Shown here: piece by piece, positions 43,840 through 51,706 of the stretch | Numbering within the stretch: the stretch's first letter is position 1 | Layout of the letters: each line of letters starts with the position of its first letter | From: Tannerella sp. | GTDB taxonomy: Bacteria > Bacteroidota > Bacteroidia > Bacteroidales > Tannerellaceae | Direction of reading: 5' to 3' | Assembly: GCA_031258835.1 (NCBI GenBank) | Contig: JAIRMH010000179.1 | Span: forward strand, 1 to 57,212 | DNA: 57,212 nt | Program-made: the position numbers and the translations under genes | The notes under the pieces: generated by a model | Told to the model about the DNA's origin: nothing | The model's database searches: none | Seen by the model: the letters and a program-made list of their open reading frames with translations, nothing else

Positions 43840-45339
43840 TTAATCGATTAAATCAATTGCATAATGCCTTGTTGCCCCTGAATGAGGATAAAATCCTTTG
43901 ATAAGAAGGCCTTTTTCGTCGGTGCTTCCTTTCAGTATTTTATCTACGATACTATAGAAGTCTTCAGGTGTTTGTATTTTCTGATCATTAACAATCATAA
44001 TAATAAACCCTTTGCGGATTCCGCAGTCTCTGATTTTTCCTTTTGAGATATCGTACACTTCAATTCCGTAGTTTACGCCGTATTCACGTTTATCCTTATC
44101 GCTAAGGACTTTAAACGCAGCTCCGAGCGTCTCGGCGCTATTGTTGCCTTTAATAATTTCGGTGTTACCTTGTAGATTCTTCAACTCTACGGTAAATTCT
44201 TTTTCTGTTCCGTAGCGGTCTACTTTAACTTTTACTTTGTCGCCCGGCTGATATTTCATGATCTGTTCCTGCAGATTATTCCATGATGTCACTCGATTGC
44301 CGTTAACGGTAGTGATGACGTCGCCGATTTCTATTCCAGCTTCTTTAGCCGAACTGCGCATCGCAAAATCTTTCACATAAGCGCCTTTTAGTTCCTTAAT
44401 CTTCGGGTCTTCACCCTGTTTGATAAGTTCCGGATCGGCGATAGAGACGCCCAGCATCGCGCGTTGAACGGTTCCATACTTCTTTAAGTCGCTGACAACT
44501 TTACCTGCAATGCTTATCGGAACGGCAAAAGAGTATCCTGTATAAAGCCCCGTTTGTGAATAAATAAGTGTGTTAATGCCAATGAGTTCGCCTTTAGTGT
44601 TCACAAGCGCTCCGCCGCTGTTTCCCATATTAACGGCCGCATCAGTCTGAATAAATGACATGATTTTGTCCTTGTCGCTTTCGCCGGCTATGATGGAACG
44701 TCCTTTAGCGCTTACGATTCCGGCTGTTACGGTAGATGTCAGGTCAAACGGGTTGCCTACTGCCAATACCCATTCTCCTATTTTTAGCTGTTCGGAATCG
44801 CCGAACGTTATCGGCTGCAGGTCGTCTGCATCAATCTTTATTAAGGCGATATCCGTACTTGGGTCGGAACCTATCACTTTCGCTTTGAACATCCGCTTGT
44901 CGTTAAGTGTGACGCTGATGCTGTCGGCATTGTCTATCACATGATTATTCGTAATGATATAACCGTCGGTAGAGATGATAACGCCCGAACCTGATCCCGT
45001 ACGCAGTTGCTGTCTGGGACGGTTATCTCCGAATCCGAAGAAAAATTCAAACGGGTCCATATATTGTCTGCCTAAAGAAACGGTAGACATTACTTTTATG
45101 TGCACAACCGCATGTATGGTTTTTTCGGCTGCATAAGTAAAATCCGTATTTTCCGCCGCAACACTGTTATACGTTGTCAGATGAACAGGTTGCTTAAATG
45201 TACTGTTTGCACTTCCGGAATATTCGACCTGACCGGCATTCTTATTTTTCATAATGTGAGCCGTTACTCCTGCAGCCACTCCTCCGCTGATTAATATGAT
45301 TAATACAGCATTTAATAGATTCTTTCCAAATTTTTCCAT
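43840..45339 (-). CDS. htrA: Periplasmic serine protease HtrA/DegP (Do family)
   Basis: A 499-residue periplasmic protease-chaperone for misfolded envelope proteins. It has a membrane-spanning signal (residues about 8-30), then a trypsin-like domain with His133 (TNNHVID), Asp163 (STDIALIKI) and Ser241 (NMGNSGGAL), and two PDZ domains (KGAYVKDFAMRSSAKEAGIEIGDVI in order, and IEVYDISKG). All catalytic residues are present. A -7-like box TAGATTTG is at 45387-45394 (minus strand) without a clear -33, and three TTTGTCA boxes lie further upstream, so a stress regulator may help. Confidence 0.96.
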   Translation of the reverse strand: MEKFGKNLLNAVLIILISGGVAAGVTAHIMKNKNAGQVEYSGSANSTFKQPVHLTTYNSVAAENTDFTYAAEKTIHAVVHIKVMSTVSLGRQYMDPFEFFFGFGDNRPRQQLRTGSGSGVIISTDGYIITNNHVIDNADSISVTLNDKRMFKAKVIGSDPSTDIALIKIDADDLQPITFGDSEQLKIGEWVLAVGNPFDLTSTVTAGIVSAKGRSIIAGESDKDKIMSFIQTDAAVNMGNSGGALVNTKGELIGINTLIYSQTGLYTGYSFAVPISIAGKVVSDLKKYGTVQRAMLGVSIADPELIKQGEDPKIKELKGAYVKDFAMRSSAKEAGIEIGDVITTVNGNRVTSWNNLQEQIMKYQPGDKVKVKVDRYGTEKEFTVELKNLQGNTEIIKGNNSAETLGAAFKVLSDKDKREYGVNYGIEVYDISKGKIRDCGIRKGFIIMIVNDQKIQTPEDFYSIVDKILKGSTDEKGLLIKGFYPHSGATRHYAIDLID

Positions 45340-45525
45340 AGCTCTTATTGTTTAAATGAATTCTTAAATTTAACATTTTTCTTTCGCAAATCTAACTCAA
45401 AAAAAGTGCGATTATTTCTTGTCACCCTCGTTTTTTTGATACTTTTAACCAAGTAGAGCAGGGATTAAGCCAACTTAACTATACGGGAACTCACTGCTAT
45501 TCATTTTAACATTTCCGGCGGACAT

Positions 45526-45567
45526 TTTGTCAGTGGCATATTTGTCACTATTACATCGGCTTTGTCA
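45526..45567. repeat. Three TTTGTCA boxes upstream of htrA
   Basis: TTTGTCA occurs at 45526-45532, 45541-45547 and 45561-45567 (minus strand: TGACAAA three times), about 190-230 bases before the htrA ATG. The 352-base gap 45340-45691 otherwise holds a weak htrA -7 box and the mdh terminator. Confidence 0.5.
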
Positions 45568-45628
45568 TTACCCTGTTGATATCTGTTTGCGTATTCGGCG
45601 AAGCGACCGGCAAACATCTCGTTCGTAA

Positions 45629-45671
45629 AAAAAACAGGATATTCCGGTATTGCAGAATGATCCTGTTTTTT
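45629..45671 (-). terminator. Terminator of mdh
   Basis: AAAAAACAGGAT (45629-45640) pairs with ATCCTGTTTTTT (45660-45671); inside is a smaller ATTC/GAAT stem. On the minus strand it ends in a run of eight T, 20 bases after the mdh stop. It is T-rich on both sides and could work in both directions. Confidence 0.8.
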
Positions 45672-45691
45672 CTATCGGTTAATGAAAGCGT

Positions 45692-46636
45692 TTATTTTAC
45701 CAATCCGCTGTCTATAAGTATTTGATTTACCTTGCGGGTTGCATCGGCCGATACTTTGAAGGCGGCTTTTTCGTCGTCGCTAATCGGGAAATCAAGAATT
45801 TTTTCACAGCCATCCTTGCCAAGTACGACAGGTACGCCTGTAACAAGATCGTTTTCCCCGTATTCTCCTTCGACGAGTACGCCGCATGAAACAACACGTT
45901 TCTCGTCTTTAATGATAGATTCCGCCATATATGCTGCGGCCGCGCCCGGAGCATACCATGCAGATGTGCCGAGAAGACCCGTAAGTGTCGCTCCGCCGAC
46001 TTTTGTCGCAGCAGCTACTTCGTCTAATTTTTCTTTCGGAAGAAGTTGCGTTACCGGAACGCCTTTATATGTAGCTAACGACGTAAGCGGTACCATTGTC
46101 GTATCGCCATGCCCGCCGATAACCGTCGCTTCGATATCGTTAGGATTCGCATGAAGCGCCAGGCTCAGATAATATTTGAAACGCGCACTGTCAAGTGCGC
46201 CTCCTAATCCGACCACTTTGTTTCGTGGTAATCCTGAAATTTTCGCAGTCAGATAACACATAGGATCCATCGGATTGCTGACAATAATAAGGATGGCATC
46301 CGGCGAATGTTTCAGTGCGCTTTCAACGACCGATTTTACAATACCGGCATTCACCCCAATTAATTCTTCGCGGGTCATACCGGGTTTACGGGGTAAGCCT
46401 GACGTTATTACAATAACATCCGAACCTGCAGTTGCAGTATAATCATTCGTTACACCCGTAACACGTACATTAATACCTACCAACGTCGCCGTCTGCATGA
46501 TATCCGTCGCTTTCCCTTCGGAATAACCTTCTTTGATATCGATAAGTACAATGTCGGATGCCACATTACGTTTGGCAAGAACGTCCGCACAGGTCGCACC
46601 TACGTTTCCCGCGCCGATAACAGTTACTTTTGACAT
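45692..46636 (-). CDS. mdh: Malate dehydrogenase
   Basis: Interconverts malate and oxaloacetate with NAD(H). The 314-residue protein is of the LDH-like type: GAGNVGATCADVLA, an Asp-ended strand (IVLIDI) for NAD, ITSGLPRKPGMTREEL with the mobile-loop Arg, IVSNPMDPM, and the catalytic His in VIGGHGDTTMVPL. It is divergent from pckA, and together they handle oxaloacetate on the fermentative route to succinate and propionate. Confidence 0.97.
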   Translation of the reverse strand: MSKVTVIGAGNVGATCADVLAKRNVASDIVLIDIKEGYSEGKATDIMQTATLVGINVRVTGVTNDYTATAGSDVIVITSGLPRKPGMTREELIGVNAGIVKSVVESALKHSPDAILIIVSNPMDPMCYLTAKISGLPRNKVVGLGGALDSARFKYYLSLALHANPNDIEATVIGGHGDTTMVPLTSLATYKGVPVTQLLPKEKLDEVAAATKVGGATLTGLLGTSAWYAPGAAAAYMAESIIKDEKRVVSCGVLVEGEYGENDLVTGVPVVLGKDGCEKILDFPISDDEKAAFKVSADATRKVNQILIDSGLVK

Positions 46637-46703
46637 AATTCTTCTATTTAATTAAACGTTTACTTTTAATTTAAAACCTCTATTCGAGTCCTTAAAATCC
46701 GCG

Positions 46704-46855
46704 CAAAAGTACAACCGGATTTTCAAATAAAGAAATTTTTCCGTATTTAATTTCGTATAACAGAGGCAAAACCGGTAAACACACAAACAAATCCGGGCAA
46801 ATAATGAAAAATTTCTTTAATTACGCTCTGAGTTCAGAAATTTATAGTACTTTTG
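46704..46855. promoter_or_regulatory. Divergent mdh-pckA control region with a 14-bp inverted repeat
   Basis: The mdh -7 box TACTTTTG is on the minus strand at 46704-46711; the pckA -7 box, also TACTTTTG, is on the plus strand at 46848-46855. Neither has a good -33 TTG. Between them TAAAGAAATTTTTC (46728-46741) and GAAAAATTTCTTTA (46806-46819) are perfect inverted repeats, 64 bases apart. The left arm falls where the mdh -33 element would be. Confidence 0.55.
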
Positions 46856-46960
46856 TAGCCTGAATAACAAGGAACTTTTTCAAAAAACAGGTAAAAAGCA
46901 GGTAAAAAGGACAAAGAAGAGCTATTAAATTAACAATATCAACTAATTAAATTTTTGAAC

Positions 46961-48568
46961 ATGGCAAATTTAGATTTAAGCAAGTATGGAATTAACGGTG
47001 TAACGGAAATTGTACACAATCCGTCTTACGAGCAATTATTTCGGGAGGAAACAAAAACAGGTTTGGAGGGTTTTGAAAAAGGTCAGGTGACGGAACTTGG
47101 CGCAGTAAATGTAATGACAGGCGTTTATACGGGACGTTCTCCTAAAGACAAATTCTTTGTGATGGACGAAACAAGCAAAGATACCGTATGGTGGACTTCA
47201 GATGCGTATAAAAACGATAATAAACCGGTTGACGCTAAATGTTGGACGGCTTTAAAAGATTTGGCTACAAAACAACTTTCGGAAAAACGCTTATTCGTTG
47301 TCGACGCTTTCTGCGGAGCAAACGAAAATTCCCGGCTGAAACTTCGTTTCATCATGGAAGTAGCATGGCAGGCTCATTTTGTGGCAAACATGTTTATTCG
47401 TCCTACGGAAGAGGAGTTAGCCGCTTTCGGTACGCCTGATTTCGTCATTATGAACGCGTCGAAAGCAAAAGTTGAGAACTACAAAGAATTGGGATTAAAC
47501 TCGGAAACGGCGGTGGTGTTCAACCTGACCGAAAAAATTCAGATTATTCTTAATACGTGGTATGGAGGTGAAATGAAGAAGGGCATGTTCTCTTATATGA
47601 ACTACTTGTTGCCCCTGAAAGGTATGGCCTCTATGCACTGCTCCGCAAACACGGATATGGAAGGCAAAAACACAGCCATTTTCTTCGGTTTGTCGGGAAC
47701 GGGTAAAACGACGCTCTCAACAGATCCGAAGCGTTTATTGATTGGAGATGACGAACACGGATGGGACGATGAAGGCGTATTCAACTTCGAAGGCGGATGC
47801 TATGCTAAAGTTATCAACTTGGATAAAGAAAGCGAACCGGATATCTTTAACGCTATCAAACGCGACGCATTGCTGGAAAATGTTACCGTTGACGCCGACG
47901 GTAAAATTGATTTCGCCGATAAGTCAGTGACGGAAAACACACGTGTTTCTTATCCTATCAACCATATTAAGAACATCGTTAAGCCGGTATCTAAAGCGGG
48001 GCCTGCCGAAAAAGTGATTTTCCTTTCAGCTGACGCATTTGGCGTATTGCCGCCCGTTTCTATCCTTGATGCGGAACAGACGCAATATTATTTCCTTTCG
48101 GGATTTACGGCAAAATTAGCAGGAACAGAACGCGGTATCACCGAGCCTACCCCTACTTTCTCAGCTTGCTTCGGCGCCGCCTTCCTGTCATTGCACCCAA
48201 CAAAATACGGTGAAGAGTTAGTTAAGAAAATGCAGAAATCAGGCGCGAAAGCATATCTTGTTAACACCGGCTGGAACGGAACCGGCAAACGCATCTCTAT
48301 CAAAGATACGCGCGGCATTATTGATGCTATTCTTGACGGTTCTATCGACAAAGCTCCTACAAAAAATATTCCTTATTTCAATTTTGTCGTACCCACAGAA
48401 CTTCCGGGCGTTGACCCGAAAATCCTCGATCCTCGCGATACTTATAGCGATGCCGTTCAATGGGAAGAAAAGGCGAAAGATCTTGCAGGACGCTTTATCA
48501 AGAACTTTGAGAAATTTACAGGAGCCGAGGCCGGTAAGGCTTTAGTTGTTGCAGGTCCTGAATTGTGA
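46961..48568 (+). CDS. pckA: Phosphoenolpyruvate carboxykinase (ATP)
   Basis: Interconverts oxaloacetate and phosphoenolpyruvate with ATP/ADP; in anaerobic Bacteroidales it works mainly in the carboxylating direction toward succinate. The 535-residue protein has [15 protein letters not shown] (substrate Arg), the kinase loop [18 protein letters not shown], metal site [20 protein letters not shown], and [11 protein letters not shown] near the end. ATG 46961 is chosen over an in-frame TTG two codons upstream. The leader after the -7 box is about 100 bases. A strong terminator follows. Confidence 0.98.
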   Translation: MANLDLSKYGINGVTEIVHNPSYEQLFREETKTGLEGFEKGQVTELGAVNVMTGVYTGRSPKDKFFVMDETSKDTVWWTSDAYKNDNKPVDAKCWTALKDLATKQLSEKRLFVVDAFCGANENSRLKLRFIMEVAWQAHFVANMFIRPTEEELAAFGTPDFVIMNASKAKVENYKELGLNSETAVVFNLTEKIQIILNTWYGGEMKKGMFSYMNYLLPLKGMASMHCSANTDMEGKNTAIFFGLSGTGKTTLSTDPKRLLIGDDEHGWDDEGVFNFEGGCYAKVINLDKESEPDIFNAIKRDALLENVTVDADGKIDFADKSVTENTRVSYPINHIKNIVKPVSKAGPAEKVIFLSADAFGVLPPVSILDAEQTQYYFLSGFTAKLAGTERGITEPTPTFSACFGAAFLSLHPTKYGEELVKKMQKSGAKAYLVNTGWNGTGKRISIKDTRGIIDAILDGSIDKAPTKNIPYFNFVVPTELPGVDPKILDPRDTYSDAVQWEEKAKDLAGRFIKNFEKFTGAEAGKALVVAGPEL

Positions 48569-48589
48569 CTGTTTAACATCGGATAATAC

Positions 48590-48627
48590 AAAGGCGTAGT
48601 TCCTAATAAGAATTACGCCTTTTTTTA
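48590..48627 (+). terminator. Terminator of pckA
   Basis: AAAGGCGTAGTTC (48590-48602) pairs with GAATTACGCCTTT (48610-48622) with one wobble, 7-base loop, followed by a T run to 48627. It lies 21 bases after the pckA stop. Confidence 0.92.
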
Positions 48628-48656
48628 TACAAAAATTAAAAATTCATTGTCATTAT

Positions 48657-48687
48657 TTTGCTTCCCTGAAAATATGTATTACCTTTA
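48657..48687 (+). promoter_or_regulatory. Promoter for the TlpA-like lipoprotein gene
   Basis: TTTG (48657-48660), exactly 19 bases, TACCTTTA (48680-48687), which differs from TAnnTTTG in the last base only. The start falls about 23 bases before the TTG start codon. Confidence 0.55.
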
Positions 48688-48716
48688 CCCCGTGATTCAT
48701 ATAAGATATTATTGTT

Positions 48717-49802
48717 TTGAAACGGATTGTTTATATACTAAGCGTATTAATACTTATTTTTGCTTGCAATAACAGCAAAATATACAAGATAAAAGGCAGG
48801 TTATCAAATCTGAATAATACTACCTTATATGTTGTATATGAATCGCCGGAAGGAAATGCGATAGACTCCCTTACATATGACGAAAAAGGCAATTTTGTCG
48901 TTTCACACGGACAGGAAGATAATCTGCAAGCCATAACTTTTTACTATAACAACCGTGAACAATGGTTTACCGTTTATCCTGAAACAGGAAAAACTGTTCA
49001 GGTGAAAGGCGATGCAAAATATCCTGCGTTAATACGGATAAACGGCGGGCAGATCAATAACAAATTGACGGAATTTAAAAAGAATGTGGGAACAATTCTT
49101 AAAGAACAGTCCGATATTTCCGGCAGTTGGGAGGAAAACCCGCTGTCAAACAGTGAAAGCGTCTCCCAACTGGCAAATATCAATCTTGAATTAAAAAGGA
49201 GCGCGCAGGATTTTATATCCCGGAACCCAAACGAAAAAGCTTCGGCAATTCTGATTGACGAATATTTTACGAATCCGGACGAAATGGAACAAACCGAATA
49301 TCTGCTTAATTTGTTATCGCCCGAATTAAATGATTATTACATTGTAAAAAAACTGCGCTCGCAGATTGCCAAGGCAAAAAGTACTATGGCCGGCGCTAAA
49401 GCTCCCGATTTCAAAGTGACGAACATATACGGACAAACAGTTACGCCGGATTCATTCCTCAACAAATATTTTATACTTGCATTTACCGCCTTATGGTGTG
49501 ACATGTGTCAGACCGAAGTGATGATGCTGGATGAGATATCGACGGAATACCCGAAAGATTCGCTGGGGATTCTTCTTGTCAGTCTTGACGACGAATTGGA
49601 TGATGTACGCGAGATGTTACAGCAGGATACAATCCAATGGAATCTCGTGACGGATTCTGCCGGACAAGCGATTCATCTATTTGAAAAATACAATGTGAGT
49701 TCTTTGCCGAAATGTTTCCTTATGGATAAAAACGGAATTATAAAACTCAAAACGGCAAACGGTGTGGAACTAAAACAAACAATAGACGAGATCATGAGGT
49801 AG
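48717..49802 (+). CDS. TlpA-like thioredoxin-fold lipoprotein with DUF4369 N-terminus
   Basis: A 361-residue lipoprotein. The signal KRIVYILSVLILIFAC puts the lipid Cys at 17. An N-terminal beta domain (IYKIKGRLSNLNNTTLYVVY) is DUF4369-like; a helical part follows, then a redoxin domain (AGAKAPDFKVTNIYGQ) with the active site ALWCDMCQTE and cis-Pro in SSLPKCFLMD. Probably a periplasmic or outer-membrane thiol-disulfide protein. The start codon is TTG: no ATG lies near, and the signal peptide begins exactly there. Transcribed alone and convergent with the QueA-family gene. Confidence 0.88.
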   Translation: MKRIVYILSVLILIFACNNSKIYKIKGRLSNLNNTTLYVVYESPEGNAIDSLTYDEKGNFVVSHGQEDNLQAITFYYNNREQWFTVYPETGKTVQVKGDAKYPALIRINGGQINNKLTEFKKNVGTILKEQSDISGSWEENPLSNSESVSQLANINLELKRSAQDFISRNPNEKASAILIDEYFTNPDEMEQTEYLLNLLSPELNDYYIVKKLRSQIAKAKSTMAGAKAPDFKVTNIYGQTVTPDSFLNKYFILAFTALWCDMCQTEVMMLDEISTEYPKDSLGILLVSLDDELDDVREMLQQDTIQWNLVTDSAGQAIHLFEKYNVSSLPKCFLMDKNGIIKLKTANGVELKQTIDEIMR

Positions 49803-49854
49803 CGTCTATAAAATTATTCTCCCATCTGCAAAGAACTGTCTCCAAAATGAAACG

Positions 49855-51249
49855 TTACCCACCCATCAGCAGAGAACTGTCGCCATAGCTTAAAAATCTG
49901 AAATCATGCTTCAGTGCATAGTCGTAAATCTTTTTCCAGTCGCCTTTTACAAACGCGGAAACAAGCAGTAGAAGGGTGCTTTTGGGCTGGTGGAAATTGG
50001 TGATTATATTGTTTACGACATGAAATTTATAGCCGGGTGCGATCATTATTTGCGTGAAAGAAATAAATTTTTCGAGATGGTTTTTATCAAGATAACGGAC
50101 AATGTTTTTTAAAGCGTCTTCCGTCGATATTTGCGGGATGCTGTTCCGGTACGGCGCCCATTGTTTTACGGCGAGCATTTCCGGCGTTGCATCGGGACAG
50201 CCTTCGAGTATGACGCCTGCGTAAAACAGGCTTTCGAGCGTCCGTACCGACGTTGTTCCGACAGCGGTTATCCGGCCGATATGATTGAGCAAATGAATGA
50301 TGGTTCGGCGGTTTACCGAGATAAATTCGGTATGCATCTCGTGTTCGCCCAAGGTGGTTGTCTGTACTGGTTTGAATGTTCCAGCTCCTACATGTAGCGT
50401 TACCTCTTCCCTAATGAATTCTTTTTTATCGAGCGTATTCAGTATCTCCGGGGTGAAGTGTAATCCTGCTGTCGGTGCGGCAACCGAGCCTTTGATTTTC
50501 GAATAAACCGTCTGGTAGGTTTGCAAATCGGACGGTTGCGTTTCACGGTGCAGATAGGGAGGAATCGGCAATACACCGGCAGCATCGAGGATTTCGGCAA
50601 AAGTGCAGAGTGGACGATGCGGCGCCTCCGTGTTGTTTTGTCGGCTGTCTTGCCGGTTGTTTTGAGAGTTGTTTTGCTGATTGTCTTGATGGCTGTCTTG
50701 ATGGCTGTCTTGAGAGTTGTTTTGCAGGTTGTCTTGAGGGTTGGCGGATGTCTCCGGCGGATTCTCCCATTGGAACAGTATGCTATGCGTATGGCCATAC
50801 GATTGTCTACGTTCGGCAGTTAACGTTATTTTCCTATTCTCAATTGTTAGCGTGCGTTTCAGCGTTCCGCCCTTCCACCGTTTGAGGTTACCGACAAGGC
50901 ACGTCCAGCAGCATTGTCCACACGATTGAAAATTCATCGCATAATCGCGTGGAGTTTCCGGTTCAAGGCAGAAAACTTCTATCTGCGCCCCCGTATCTTT
51001 TGTGAATATCAGTCTTGCCCGGATGACGCGCGTGTTGTTGAATACCAGTAACGATTTCTCCGGCAGAAAATTCGGCAACTGATTGAAAATGTTCTCGCTC
51101 ACATTGCCGTTCCTGTATATCAACAGTTTTGATTTATCCCGCTCGCGGATCGGAAACTTGGCAATAAGTTCGTCCGGTAAGGGATAATCGTATTCGTTTA
51201 TATTTATATAATGTACGGGAGTCGGCAACTCCTTTTCTTTGTCAGACAT
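49855..51249 (-). CDS. queA: S-adenosylmethionine:tRNA ribosyltransferase-isomerase (QueA family) with Q/N-rich insert
   Basis: A 464-residue QueA-family protein; QueA transfers and rearranges the ribose of S-adenosylmethionine to form epoxyqueuosine in tRNA. Family blocks are YDYPLPDELIAKFPIRERDKSKLL, VFNNTRVIRARL, TYQTVYSKIKGSVAAPTAGLHFT (in order), LHVGAGTFKPV and VGTTSVRTLESL. It matches the longer of two QueA-like types in Bacteroidota (usually about 400 residues). The extra length is an insert of nearly 50 residues at about 172-220, made of Gln, Asn, Asp, Ser and His. ATG 51249 is the start; a longer frame opens with TTG. A consensus promoter lies at 51268-51299. Whether this copy is the true QueA is uncertain. 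Confidence 0.87.
   Translation of the reverse strand: MSDKEKELPTPVHYININEYDYPLPDELIAKFPIRERDKSKLLIYRNGNVSENIFNQLPNFLPEKSLLVFNNTRVIRARLIFTKDTGAQIEVFCLEPETPRDYAMNFQSCGQCCWTCLVGNLKRWKGGTLKRTLTIENRKITLTAERRQSYGHTHSILFQWENPPETSANPQDNLQNNSQDSHQDSHQDNQQNNSQNNRQDSRQNNTEAPHRPLCTFAEILDAAGVLPIPPYLHRETQPSDLQTYQTVYSKIKGSVAAPTAGLHFTPEILNTLDKKEFIREEVTLHVGAGTFKPVQTTTLGEHEMHTEFISVNRRTIIHLLNHIGRITAVGTTSVRTLESLFYAGVILEGCPDATPEMLAVKQWAPYRNSIPQISTEDALKNIVRYLDKNHLEKFISFTQIMIAPGYKFHVVNNIITNFHQPKSTLLLLVSAFVKGDWKKIYDYALKHDFRFLSYGDSSLLMGG
50640..50750 (-). repeat. Low-complexity tandem repeat inside queA
   Basis: Degenerate 9- and 12-base units built on TTGTCTTG/TTGTTTTG (plus strand), including two perfect copies of GATGGCTGTCTT (from 50690 on). 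All units are in frame and encode the Q/N/D/S/H-rich insert. Confidence 0.7.
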
Positions 51250-51267
51250 ATTTTTTGTTTTTTCGCG

Positions 51268-51299
51268 CAAACTTACGCGAAAAATATTGGTTTTACAAA
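51268..51299 (-). promoter_or_regulatory. Promoter for the QueA-family gene
   Basis: Minus strand: TTTG (51296-51299), 20 bases, TAAGTTTG (51268-51275). Consensus match; start about 12 bases before ATG 51249. Confidence 0.7.
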
Positions 51300-51365
51300 T
51301 GCCGTAAAATGAAACTTACGACAAGTATACCTTTTAAATCGTATCCTGATTATTCCACAGATAAA

Positions 51366-51545
51366 AGGGTAATAATTGTGCGCCAAACCTTGGCGCTTAT
51401 ATCCGGAAAAAGTATTGAACCCTTGATTTTCAGGCGCGCCTTCAGAATACTGATAACCCAATCCACATTTTCCAAAGCATCCGGTAGCATATCCGCCTGC
51501 CTGCAATATTTTACTAATTAGTACTCCTTCCATGGCCAGTTGATA
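51366..51545 (-). pseudogene. Sulfatase remnant
   Basis: The minus strand encodes LISKILQAGGYATGCFGKCG then LGYQYSEGAPENQGFNTFSG and LAHNYYP, which matches the block after the active site of arylsulfatases (L..aGYaTg.fGKwhLG.....P...GFd.f.Gy.....AHnYYP). The sulfatase active-site motif (C/S-x-P-x-R) and the whole C-terminal part are missing, and the frame runs on into unrelated sequence to a stop at 51273. It is a decayed fragment; the parent enzyme would have served glycan desulfation. Confidence 0.7.
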
Positions 51546-51554
51546 TGAAATCCA

Positions 51555-51562
51555 TATCTTTG
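51555..51562 (+). promoter_or_regulatory. Probable -7 box for the first beta-propeller gene
   Basis: TATCTTTG, a perfect TAnnTTTG box; the expected -33 position reads TGG rather than TTG. The start would lie near 51569, upstream of a 29-codon open frame and of the propeller gene. Confidence 0.45.
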
Positions 51563-51590
51563 CGACAAATTACAAAATAGAACAAATAAC

Positions 51591-51680
51591 ATGCGGAAAG
51601 AGAAAGAATACATAAATGAAGAATTTTTAGCCACTCTCATAGAGATGGTGGAGAGGTTTGTTTGTATATTTTACAAATAA
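51591..51680 (+). CDS. 29-codon open frame in the leader of the beta-propeller gene
   Basis: ATG 51591 to TAA 51678-51680, peptide starting MRKEKEYINEEFLATLIEMV. I recognise no family. It lies wholly within the predicted leader of the propeller gene, and its stop codon falls in the first unit of an 11-base repeat. It may be a leader peptide or chance; I would not call it a gene without expression data. Confidence 0.25.
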   Translation: MRKEKEYINEEFLATLIEMVERFVCIFYK

Positions 51681-51705
51681 ACAACAAATAAACAACAAAT
51701 AAACA
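51673..51705 (+). repeat. Three perfect 11-bp tandem repeats before a start codon
   Basis: ACAAATAAACA is repeated three times without change (51673-51683, 51684-51694, 51695-51705), ending one base before the ATG at 51707. In Bacteroidota an A-rich, unstructured stretch here favours translation. Confidence 0.95.
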
Positions 51706-51706
51706 C

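Noticed and set aside
50521-50885. Plus-strand open frames opposite queA with hydrophobic or Cys-rich repeats
   Set aside because: They are the mirror of the Q/N-rich repeat; no start signals, and the real gene is on the minus strand.
51518-51706. CRISPR-like short repeats near 51.6 kb
   Set aside because: Only three 11-bp units without spacers; a simple tandem repeat. No CRISPR array or cas gene is present anywhere in the window.
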